DNA of 12,067 nt. Source: an uncultured Peptococcaceae bacterium. GTDB lineage: Bacteria > Bacillota > Desulfotomaculia > Desulfotomaculales > Desulfallaceae. Position 1 is the first letter of the stretch, and the number at the start of each line of letters is the position of its first letter. Below the pieces are notes generated by a model. That model was not told where the DNA came from. It did not search any database and saw nothing but the letters and a program-made list of their open reading frames with translations. A program made the translations under genes and the position numbers. Shown piece by piece: positions 5,781 to 11,538 of this stretch. The stretch is from positions 1 to 12,067 of the forward strand of contig CAJYBN010000075.1 of the NCBI GenBank assembly GCA_913064925.1, read 5' to 3'.

Positions 5781-6903
5781 TGCCGTATCCACAGCCCTGT
5801 CTTTAGGGCTGCGGTTTATCAAGGAAGGACCGGGTTATGAAAGAATCTTCAGGTGCCCTTTTTGCGGGGACTCAACAAAGCACCCCAACAAAGGGCACTT
5901 TTACATCAACGCCCGGGAAGGCACCTGGCAGTGTCACCGGTGCGGTGAAAAGGGAAACCTGATCACCCTCTACGCCAGGCTGAAAAAAACCAGCAACGGC
6001 ACCGCCCGGCTGGAATTGGGCCTGCAGGACGCTTTCGCCCCGGAGCCGCCCGCCCGGAACAGGGACGACCTGGCCCCGGTGGAACACCGGGACAAAGTCT
6101 ACCGGGCCTTCCTCTCCGTCCTGTCCCTATACCCGGAACACAAAAACGACCTTTTGCGCCGCGGGCTGGACGAAGAGACGATCCACCGCAACGGTTACAG
6201 GTCGCTCCCCCAAGACGCCCGCCACCGCTGGAAGATCACCCGGTGGCTCACCCGGAAATACTCCCTGGAAGGGGTGCCCGGGTTCTACACCCGGAACGGC
6301 AGATACGGTCCGTTCTGGGACTTCTTTGACCCCAAAGGGTACCTCATCCCGGTGCGCACCCCGGAGGGGCTGATCCAGGCATTGAAAGTGCGCTGCGACG
6401 ACCCCGTGAACGGGAAGTACCTCTGGTTTTCCAGCCACGGAAAACCGAACGGCACGTCTCCCGGCAGCCCGGCGCACTGTGCCGGCGGAAAAGGCCGGGT
6501 GTGGGTCACGGAAGGACCCCTGAAGGCCGACGTGGCCAGCCACCTGATGAAGGGCCTTGCGGGCGGGCGCTTCATCGGCGCGGCCGGGACTGCCGCCTGG
6601 AAAAGCGCTCTGGAGGTCCTGGAAAAAATCGGCGCGAAGGCCCCGGCGATCGCCTTCGACGCCGACCTGGCGGAGAACCCCCAGGTTCAAAACCAGCTCC
6701 GTGAATTCATTGCGGAACTGAAAAAACTGGGGTTCACTCCCCGAAAGGTGACCTGGCCCCGGGAGATGGGCAAGGGGATCGACGACGTTTTATTAAAGCT
6801 CTGCAGAAAAGAAATGTCGTCGGTCACCTTCCTGATGGACGGCAAGCCGGTCACGATAACAAAGACCGTCACGACAGAAATCACCGTCGGGACTGCGAAA
6901 TAA
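5770..6903 (+). CDS. primase-like protein: CHC2-type zinc ribbon plus Toprim
   Basis: The protein is 377 aa from TTG 5770; AGGTG lies about 8 nt upstream and the start overlaps the previous stop, typical of coupling. The N-terminus is a zinc ribbon: CPFCGDS (Cys29, Cys32), then HFYIN and WQCHRCGEKGN (Cys55, Cys58), the template-binding CHC2 layout of DnaG and phage primases. A middle region (about residues 95-240) holds a divergent catalytic part. The Toprim domain follows: VWVTEGPLKADV with Glu248, and AIAFDADL with Asp297 and Asp299. The C-terminus ends soon after KGIDDVLL, with no helicase domain. The set fits a primase or primase-like protein of a phage or plasmid. The absence of a fused DnaB-type helicase means any helicase would be separate. 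Confidence 0.83.
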   Translation: MAVDAVSTALSLGLRFIKEGPGYERIFRCPFCGDSTKHPNKGHFYINAREGTWQCHRCGEKGNLITLYARLKKTSNGTARLELGLQDAFAPEPPARNRDDLAPVEHRDKVYRAFLSVLSLYPEHKNDLLRRGLDEETIHRNGYRSLPQDARHRWKITRWLTRKYSLEGVPGFYTRNGRYGPFWDFFDPKGYLIPVRTPEGLIQALKVRCDDPVNGKYLWFSSHGKPNGTSPGSPAHCAGGKGRVWVTEGPLKADVASHLMKGLAGGRFIGAAGTAAWKSALEVLEKIGAKAPAIAFDADLAENPQVQNQLREFIAELKKLGFTPRKVTWPREMGKGIDDVLLKLCRKEMSSVTFLMDGKPVTITKTVTTEITVGTAK

Positions 6904-6913
6904 CCCGGAGAAA

Positions 6914-6954
6914 GAACGGCCGGGCTTTTAGCCCGGCCCGTTCCCAAATTTTCG
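6914..6954 (+). terminator. terminator after the primase-like gene
   Basis: GAACGG-CCGGGCT (6914-6926) pairs with AGCCCGG-CCGTTC (6930-6943) around loop TTT, 13 bp with one bulged C. Only a modest T-run (AAATTTT) follows at 6946-6952. Position 10 nt after the stop supports a terminator; efficiency is uncertain. Confidence 0.65.
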
Positions 6955-7205
6955 CGCAGGGATTTTTGCTCTGGCTTCAGCCGCAGGGGGTTGCGGTTAA
7001 AGCGAGGGTAAAAGCCCCCGGTGCAGAACCGGTACAGAATTTGTTGGTTTTTTAAGCCATTTTACCGGTCCCGGAGGGGCCGGGCGTAAAATTCAAGCGG
7101 CCGCCGGGGGCGGCCGCCTGTAAAAAAATGCGCGGGCTTCCGCGCCCTCCGCCCGTACCGGGCGGCCGTCACAACAAACCCGTGGCCGTCCGGCCGCGGG
7201 AGAAA
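6955..7205 (+). other. non-coding region with five consecutive hairpins
   Basis: No credible gene is seen in this 250-bp stretch. The hairpins are: TTTTAC...GTAAAA enclosing CCCGG-AGGGG-CCGGG (7060-7091); GCGGCCGCC-GGG-GGCGGCCGC (7097-7117); GCGCGG-GCTT-CCGCGC (7130-7145); CCGCCCG-TAC-CGGGCGG (7149-7165); and CCCGTGGCC-GTCC-GGCCGCGGG (7179-7200). The chain ends 1 nt before the ribosome binding site of the next gene. The part 6955-7059 has weaker pairings such as CCGGTGCAGAACCGG and a T-run at 7048-7053. This could be a structured 5' leader, an independent RNA or a replication/transfer site. I could not assign a known RNA class. Confidence 0.5.
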
Positions 7206-7218
7206 GGAGGAAGAGCAA

Positions 7219-7485
7219 ATGGTTTTAAAATGGTCGGAAATGGGCTGGTGGTTCATAGCCGGGCCGGGCGCTTCGCCCCAATACCTGGGCGAAGCGGGAA
7301 ATCCCCGCTGCCGGTCGCAGGTTGAAGCGGTCCGGTACGGGAACGAAGTTCTGGTCAGCTTCGGCAGGGAAAACCGCGTCATACCCGCCGGAGCCGCAGT
7401 CGAGGGCTTCCCCGGCAAAAGAGGGACCCTGGCCGAACTGTTGGACGAGGGCGTTGTCTACAACTACGCCCTGTGTCCTATTTAA
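7219..7485 (+). CDS. hypothetical protein
   Basis: The protein is 88 aa from ATG 7219, 6-7 nt after GAAAGGAGGAAG, a strong site. The N-terminus VLKWSEMGWWFIAGP is Trp-rich, and the rest is a compact beta-type sequence (EAVRYGNEVLVSFGRENRVIP). There is no signal peptide, membrane helix or recognised motif. It is preceded by the hairpin chain and followed 55 bp later by another small gene. Function unknown. Confidence 0.65.
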   Translation: MVLKWSEMGWWFIAGPGASPQYLGEAGNPRCRSQVEAVRYGNEVLVSFGRENRVIPAGAAVEGFPGKRGTLAELLDEGVVYNYALCPI

Positions 7486-7540
7486 AAACCTTCCCGGTGG
7501 CCACCCTTGGCCTCGGCGGGACAAAAAAGGAGGGTGATGT

Positions 7541-7861
7541 ATGAACAATTTCAATGAAGCCCGCCAGTTCGTCAGAGAGCTGGCGGAAAAAGCAAAACAC
7601 CAGTATCTCCGCGAAGATGCGGAGGCACTGACCGACGCGCCGGACGAAGAAATCGTGCGCTTTTTGCACAGGGTGGCGGCGTCCTATTATAAACCCGCTG
7701 CGGGAAGACCCCTTTCCTTCAGGGGAGGGGATGAGAGCGGCGGACTGGTGGAAGTATCTCCAAGGGCAGTACAGGCACCTGGAGTAGTTGCGACGGTAGT
7801 GACGGTCGCCTCCGGGAGGCCCTCCGGCAACGGGTTTGAAGGGCCGTTCGTACCGGTGTAA
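7541..7861 (+). CDS. hypothetical protein, C-terminal half doubtful
   Basis: The protein is 106 aa from ATG 7541 after AAAAAAGGAGGGTG. Residues 1-50 (NNFNEARQFVRELAEKAKHQ..., then DAPDEEIVRFLHRVAASYY) look like a real acidic, helical protein. From about residue 55 the composition turns to Gly/Val/Ser/Pro. In the same stretch a second frame reads MRAADWWKYLQGQYRHLE then stop (7731-7787), with AGGGGAGGGG just before its ATG. So either the real protein ends differently through a frameshift, or two small overlapping genes are present. No family recognised. Confidence 0.55.
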   Translation: MNNFNEARQFVRELAEKAKHQYLREDAEALTDAPDEEIVRFLHRVAASYYKPAAGRPLSFRGGDESGGLVEVSPRAVQAPGVVATVVTVASGRPSGNGFEGPFVPV

Positions 7862-8078
7862 CCCGGCAGGTGCGTGCATCTGCCGCCAGGAAGCCCTGCA
7901 CCTTCAGGTGTGGGGAGGAAGTCACTGCACCTGTAATTACTGTGAGGAAAAAACCGCCGCCCGGATCATTCTTTCGGCGCGCCGAACCGTAAAGGAGGGA
8001 AACCATGACAAAACTCATGCGCCTGGAATTTTCCCCGGACGACATCATCCGAGGCCACCACAAGGCGGATCTTGGTAA
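7836..8078 (+). CDS. possible small Cys-rich protein, overlapping both neighbours
   Basis: An 80-aa frame from TTG 7836 contains RCNPAGACICRQE and SHCTCNYCEEK, seven Cys and a His spaced like a zinc-binding module. It fills the otherwise empty gap 7862-8004. Against it: no good ribosome binding site, a TTG start, and its last 74 bases overlap the next gene, which has a strong site. The real portion may be only about residues 1-50. Confidence 0.25.
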   Translation: MKGRSYRCNPAGACICRQEALHLQVWGGSHCTCNYCEEKTAARIILSARRTVKEGNHDKTHAPGIFPGRHHPRPPQGGSW

Positions 8079-8331
8079 GTTTGGGGACTTCGTCGGGGAC
8101 TGCGTCATCGTGGATCCCGACGACATTCGGCGCTTCACCGCCGTCGGAACGCTGCACACATGCCCGCAGCACCTGGACGAGCCGGTGGAAATCCGCGTCG
8201 AGCTCGACATCGAGCTCGACGACGATTACGTCAACGACGCCGTTGACGCTGAACTCAACGCCACGCTCCTGTTCCAGGGGCCGTGGCGCTGGTGGGGCAC
8301 CTGCGACATTCCCCAGGAGTGGGAATACTAG
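8005..8331 (+). CDS. hypothetical acidic protein
   Basis: The protein is 108 aa from ATG 8005 after AAAGGAGGGAAACC. It is acidic, with VELDIELDDDYVNDAVDAELN in the middle and a Trp-rich end (GPWRWWGTCDIPQEWEY). An early PDDIIRGHHKADLG and a DCVIVDPDDIRRF segment suggest a beta-rich fold. There are no membrane segments or known motif. The following gene is preceded by motif B, 28 bp after this stop. Function unknown. Confidence 0.65.
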   Translation: MTKLMRLEFSPDDIIRGHHKADLGKFGDFVGDCVIVDPDDIRRFTAVGTLHTCPQHLDEPVEIRVELDIELDDDYVNDAVDAELNATLLFQGPWRWWGTCDIPQEWEY

Positions 8332-8359
8332 GAATGCCCGGAAAAGAAAAGGGAGTAGA

Positions 8360-8434
8360 GGCCGCCCGACCGGCCTGCAAACCGATCATCGGGAGGTGAT
8401 TGGGTACGGCAGGCCGTCGGGGGCCTGCTGTGCC
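8360..8434 (+). promoter_or_regulatory. structured leader motif, copy B
   Basis: 5' arm GGCC-G-CCCGA-C-CGGCCTGC (8360-8378) pairs with GCAGGCCG-TCGGG-GGCC (8409-8425), again 17 bp with bulges G8364 and C8370. Relative to copy A, one C-G pair has become T-A on both sides (CCTGC/GCAGG). The inner stem CCGATCA (8382-8388) / TGATTGG (8397-8403) holds GGGAGG in its loop. The competing hairpin is GCAGGCC-GTCGGG-GGCCTGC (8409-8428). TGTGCC ends at 8434, 8 nt before GTG 8443. TGTGCC is in a different reading phase from copies A and C, so the conservation is not peptide-driven. Confidence 0.75.
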
Positions 8435-8442
8435 TGAGAGTT

Positions 8443-9126
8443 GTGAAACTGCTAAAAATCTGGCGCGACGAGTGCCCGGAAAACCCTTGCTCCTGGGACA
8501 ACCTGGGGACGATGGTATGCTGGCACCGGCGGTATAATCTCGGTGATCAGCATGATTTTCGTTCCCCGGAAGATTTTCAGGAATGGGTAAAAGAAATAGG
8601 ACGAAAAAATTTCGTAATCTTGCCCCTGTATCTGTATGACCACAGCGGTATCACAATAAGCACTACTCCGTTCAGTTGCCCCTGGGACTCCGGACAGGTG
8701 GGTTGGATTTATGTCACTAAGACCTGCCTGCGGGAAGAGTTTGGGGTAAAACGGATCACCAAAAACATCATCCGTCGCGCAGAGGAAATCCTCCGCGCGG
8801 AAGTCAAAACTTACGACCAGTACCTCCGCGGGGAAGTCTACGGCTTCACCGCCTACGAGGTCGCAGGCGGAAATATCGTGAAGATCGATTCCTGCGGGGG
8901 TTTCTACGGGGACGACCCGGAAGAGAACGGCATACTGGAACACGTGCCGGGCGAACTTCGGGAACCGCTTCGCAAGGCCGGTTACCTCCGGCACGGGCTG
9001 GTCGTAACGGAGGATGGAAATGAGCTGAGTGATAAGCGGGAGGTTAGACGTTTTCTCCTGGAGCGCGGCCTCTTGCCGGGCTGTACTCTGGAGAAGTACG
9101 ACATGCTCCGGGAACTCTGTGCGTAG
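8443..9126 (+). CDS. hypothetical protein, phage/plasmid type
   Basis: The protein is 227 aa from GTG 8443, starting MKLLKIWRDECPENP. The N-terminal half (residues 1-110, with FVILPLYLYDHSGITIST and GWIYVTKTCLREEFG) resembles uncharacterised proteins of phages and conjugative elements that I recall but cannot name. The C-terminal half is charged with GGFYGDDPEENGILEHVPGE. No catalytic motif can be read with confidence. There is no Shine-Dalgarno 5-12 nt upstream of the GTG; motif B ends 8 nt before it. The frame is open further upstream, but that region is the RNA motif. Confidence 0.75.
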   Translation: MKLLKIWRDECPENPCSWDNLGTMVCWHRRYNLGDQHDFRSPEDFQEWVKEIGRKNFVILPLYLYDHSGITISTTPFSCPWDSGQVGWIYVTKTCLREEFGVKRITKNIIRRAEEILRAEVKTYDQYLRGEVYGFTAYEVAGGNIVKIDSCGGFYGDDPEENGILEHVPGELREPLRKAGYLRHGLVVTEDGNELSDKREVRRFLLERGLLPGCTLEKYDMLRELCA

Positions 9127-9165
9127 AGGGTATAACGGCAACCGCGCCGAGAAAATTAAAAATTA

Positions 9166-9243
9166 GCCCGCCTGGCCGGGCCGCTTAAAAACTTCCCAAA
9201 AGGAGGGAAGGCACAGCGGCCCGCCAGGGGGCCGTTGTGTGCC
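9166..9243 (+). promoter_or_regulatory. structured leader motif, copy C
   Basis: 5' arm GCCC-G-CCTGG-C-CGGGCCGC (9166-9184) pairs with GCGGCCCG-CCAGG-GGGC (9216-9232), 17 bp with bulges G9170 and C9176 at the same places as in A and B although many stem bases differ. The inner stem CTTCCC (9192-9197) / GGGAAG (9205-9210) has loop AAAAGGA, so AGGAGG spans loop and stem. The competing hairpin is GCGGCCC-GCCAGG-GGGCCGT with one wobble. TGTGCC ends at 9243, 6 nt before ATG 9250. This copy gives the strongest covariation evidence. Confidence 0.75.
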
Positions 9244-9249
9244 ATAGAA

Positions 9250-9495
9250 ATGTCGGAGAACAGGATTTGGACTTATGAACCCGCCGGTCGCGACGTCTGG
9301 GGCCGGCGGGTCTACGCTGCATATTTCCTCGGGGAGTTTGCCGGGTATCGCTACCGACGAACCAACCAGGAAGTACGGAAACTGCAAAAGGAACTTGGCA
9401 ACCGCATCGGCATCCGCCGGTGGGTGGATTGCCCGGCGGAACTGGTTGTAACAAAAAATGGTAGGGAGGTTCAATGGGCATTAGACCTTCACTGA
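9250..9495 (+). CDS. small hypothetical protein
   Basis: The protein is 81 aa from ATG 9250 (MSENRIWTYEPAGRDVWGRR...). A TTG at 9235 is in frame but lies in motif C. It is basic, with an RYRRTNQEVRKLQKELGNRI helix followed by RRWVDCPAELVVTKNGREV. No family is recognised. No Shine-Dalgarno lies near the start; motif C is directly upstream. Its 3' end overlaps the ATG of the next gene (9474) by 22 nt. Confidence 0.6.
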   Translation: MSENRIWTYEPAGRDVWGRRVYAAYFLGEFAGYRYRRTNQEVRKLQKELGNRIGIRRWVDCPAELVVTKNGREVQWALDLH

Positions 9496-9618
9496 AAATT
9501 ATAATTGGGGTTGACAATCTAAAAACAGATCCTTCTAACAGATTTAAAATAACAGATTCCAGGGCAAAGAGGTTTGTTGATTACATCAGCAATGGTTATT
9601 GGGAAAAACTCGCAGAAA
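9474..9618 (+). pseudogene. N-terminal fragment of an AT-rich gene interrupted by element 2
   Basis: ATG 9474 follows GGGAGG. The first 48 codons (MGIRPSLKIIIGVDNLK... to ...GYWEKLAE) are native; the frame then runs into the omega RNA and stops at 9656 after foreign codons. Joining 9618 to 11539 makes codon ACT and continues in frame into a further 176 codons. AT-rich codon use is the same in both halves and unlike the neighbouring GC-rich genes. Function unrecognised. Confidence 0.7.
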
Positions 9619-9909
9619 GTCAACTACCCCCTACTAAAGTAGGGAGCATGTGGTGAGGAACCGCATGAGCCGGTGTTGCCTCCGGGTAACAATCCGGCAG
9701 TGTTGACTCGTTTCCGATGAAGCCGGGTGAGTTGCTTGCCTACAAGGGCGGCATTGTCCCAACCGGCCCGCGGCGGGCAACTCCCGGGAAGAGTGTTGGT
9801 CTTTTCCCGGCCCGTGTCCGGTGGAGATACTGGGGGCATTTCACCCGCGCAAGCGGTGACCGGGGCGTTGCGCCCCGCCCCGCAAGGGGTTTAAGTAGGG
9901 AGGGAAAAC
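9603..9909 (+). ncRNA. omega RNA (HEARO-type) of element 2 with 5' guide
   Basis: The scaffold is 9619-9909, directly upstream of iscB. Helices seen are: CCCTAC-TAAA-GTAGGG (9629-9644); CATG-T-GGT with ACC-G-CATG (9648-9666); CCGGGAAGAG with CTTTTCCCGG (9784-9810); TCAC-CGC-GCAA-GCG-GTGA (9841-9859); GGGGCG-TTG-CGCCCC; and CCCCG-CAA-GGGG just before the ribosome binding site. The order of an initial C-rich hairpin then a short second hairpin matches the omega RNA of element 1, though sequences differ. The guide is the flank ending GAAAAACTCGCAGAAA at 9618. Guide length is assumed to be 16 nt. Confidence 0.75.
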
Positions 9910-11514
9910 ATGAGGAAGTGCGTCAACACAGTGGCGGTATTAAACGGAGACGGGAAACCTTTAAGTCCAACCCGTCCTTCGCGCGCCCGGTGGCTTTTAA
10001 AGCAGGGCCGAGCCAGGGTAATCAACATTTACCCGTTCGTCATTCAGCTCACCTGCACTATCTCCAACCCGGTGGTCAACAAAGCCGTGCTTGTATTGGA
10101 CGATGGAGAAACTTTCGGGTTGGCAGTGGTAGAACACTGCAGGAGTCACGACCGGGTGGTGTTGGGAGCCGATGGTAAGACACGCGGCCGTGAGATAAGC
10201 GACAACATGAGGGAGCGAAAGGAACTCCGCGCGGCCCGGCGGAACCGGCGGAACAAGAAGCGCGGTCGGGTAGGCGAGTCGAAGCTGGCCTACCGGCACG
10301 GGACGGAGTACCCGGCCAGCATCCGTGCAGATGTACAGGCCAAACTAAACGCCGTAGGCGACATTCTCCGCTGGTTTCCGGTGAGCCGTATCATCCTGGA
10401 GCCGGTCAAGGTTGACCTGGTGAAAGAGAGGCGGCCCGGGGTGAAGGGTAAAGACTACCAGCAGGGGTTATCTTTCGGGATAGAGGCAGAATCCAGAAAC
10501 CGGAAGCGCCGCCTGGCGGTGCTCAAGAGAGACGGCTACCGTTGCCTTTACTGTGGCACTCCCGTTACCGAAGAGACCGCCCGCATTCACCACTTCAGGG
10601 CCAGGAAATCGGGCGGCACGAACCGTTACGACATCCAGGGCACCCTGTGCGAAAAGTGCCACACCTCCGTATCAACTGAACAATTGGCTCTGGTTTTCGA
10701 CCCGGACCGCTACCCTGACACGAGGGCTGCCGGGAGGCTCATGCACGGCCGCTACCTGCTGGAGGCAGGGTTAAAGGGGTTCAGCCTTTCTCTGGAAGTT
10801 AAGTACGGTTACGAGACCCAAGTGAAGCGCGAAGAAATTAATTTACCCAAGACTCATGTCAACGACGCCGCGGCCCTGGGCGCCCGGGAGGGCTACCCTC
10901 TGCGCCTCCCGCCCGCGCTCTACAAAATAGAGTACCGCAAGCGCCATGCCAACCGGAAGCTGTTTAATACCAATCCCGGCGTGGCCCACTACCGGGCGGA
11001 GGCCGACCGGCAGCCCCATGTCGACCAGGCCAGGATGAAAGTTGACGACCACGACCACGAAACCAATAGGAAAAACCGCAGCTACCGCCGCTACGTCCGG
11101 AACAAGTACTATAAAAAACTTAAGACCGAAGGCAGGTTTAACTACGACCTCCTTCCCGGCAAAAAGCGCCTCAACGAACCCTACGCAGTCAACGAAGCGG
11201 TGTACGTCGACGAAGAAGGCCGCCCGGTGGTGGTGAAGAACCGGCGCATCTGGCGCGATCAAGACTTGAGCGGCCTGCCGCCCAGGAGCAAACTCTTCGA
11301 AAAAGGCGACCTGGTGCGCACAAAAGAGGGGTGGCTGGCAAAAGTCATATCGCTCATGAGCGACGGCCAGGTAAAGGTGTTGTTTTGTGAGCGGAAGGAG
11401 GGGCGGAAGTGCCAGTTTACACAGCGGCATCCGGCAACTCTGCGCATCGTGCAGAAAGGGCGGGGGCGGTGCTGGATACCACAGAAGGCTGCGCTCCTCC
11501 CCTCAATGAATTGA
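9910..11514 (+). CDS. iscB: IscB: RNA-guided nuclease with split RuvC and HNH, long C-terminus
   Basis: The protein is 534 aa from ATG 9910 after GTAGGGAGGG. The N-terminal NGDGKPLSPTRPSRARWLLKQ is the PLMP/RRXRR domain. RuvC-I is VLDDG with Asp64. The Arg-rich bridge helix KELRAARRNRRNKKRGR follows. RuvC-II is IILEPVKVD with Glu164. The HNH has zinc pairs CLYCG (Cys212, Cys215) and CEKC (Cys247, Cys250), catalytic IHH (His227, His228) and KSGGTNRYD. The usual HNH Asn about four residues after GG-x-D-R is Ile here. RuvC-III is HVND (His316, Asp319). The C-terminal KGDLVRTKEGWLAK part matches the TAM-interacting region, but some 100 extra basic and acidic residues precede it. Typical IscB is about 400-500 aa, so this one is long. 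It should cut both strands of guide-matched DNA next to a TAM. Confidence 0.9.
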   Translation: MRKCVNTVAVLNGDGKPLSPTRPSRARWLLKQGRARVINIYPFVIQLTCTISNPVVNKAVLVLDDGETFGLAVVEHCRSHDRVVLGADGKTRGREISDNMRERKELRAARRNRRNKKRGRVGESKLAYRHGTEYPASIRADVQAKLNAVGDILRWFPVSRIILEPVKVDLVKERRPGVKGKDYQQGLSFGIEAESRNRKRRLAVLKRDGYRCLYCGTPVTEETARIHHFRARKSGGTNRYDIQGTLCEKCHTSVSTEQLALVFDPDRYPDTRAAGRLMHGRYLLEAGLKGFSLSLEVKYGYETQVKREEINLPKTHVNDAAALGAREGYPLRLPPALYKIEYRKRHANRKLFNTNPGVAHYRAEADRQPHVDQARMKVDDHDHETNRKNRSYRRYVRNKYYKKLKTEGRFNYDLLPGKKRLNEPYAVNEAVYVDEEGRPVVVKNRRIWRDQDLSGLPPRSKLFEKGDLVRTKEGWLAKVISLMSDGQVKVLFCERKEGRKCQFTQRHPATLRIVQKGRGRCWIPQKAALLPSMN

Positions 11515-11530
11515 GAGGGTTCCGCGCAGC
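11488..11530 (+). repeat. right-end hairpin of element 2, overlapping the iscB stop
   Basis: GCTGCGC (11488-11494) pairs with GCGCAGC (11524-11530). The inner CCCTCAAT pairs with ATTGAGAGGG with a bulged A. The architecture and the TCC/TTCC flanking the inner helix resemble the right-end hairpin of element 1 despite different sequence. The iscB stop TGA (11512-11514) lies in the 3' arm, so the last ~8 codons of iscB are constrained by the transposon end. Confidence 0.65.
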
Positions 11531-11538
11531 AAATTTTC

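Larger units (their letters stand above)
9619..11538 (+). mobile_element. IscB/omega-RNA element 2 (IS200/IS605-like, no tnpA)
   Basis: The left end GTCAACTACCCCC matches element 1 and leads into hairpin CCCTAC-TAAA-GTAGGG (9629-9644). The right end follows hairpin 11488-11530 plus eight bases and abuts CTGAAAT, against TTGAAAT at element 1. The length is 1920 bp. There is no target duplication and no tnpA. Excision at these points restores an open reading frame across the site, which supports the boundaries strongly. Element 2 differs from element 1 in RNA scaffold and protein, so the two are distant relatives rather than duplicates. Confidence 0.75.

Noticed and set aside
7862..7960. Phrases resembling a cobalamin riboswitch (GCCAGGAAGCCC, GTCACTG)
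   Set aside because: They occur in the wrong order and without the other conserved parts of that riboswitch; the neighbouring genes give no cobalamin link.
2381..9243. Integron attC sites as explanation for motifs A-C
   Set aside because: They share imperfect palindromes with extrahelical bases between genes, but the AAC/GTT core of attC is absent and the copies sit at gene starts rather than cassette ends; no integrase is seen.
10843..11430. 195-aa open frame on the - strand inside iscB
   Set aside because: Val/Phe/His-rich shadow of the iscB codon pattern with no start signal or motif.
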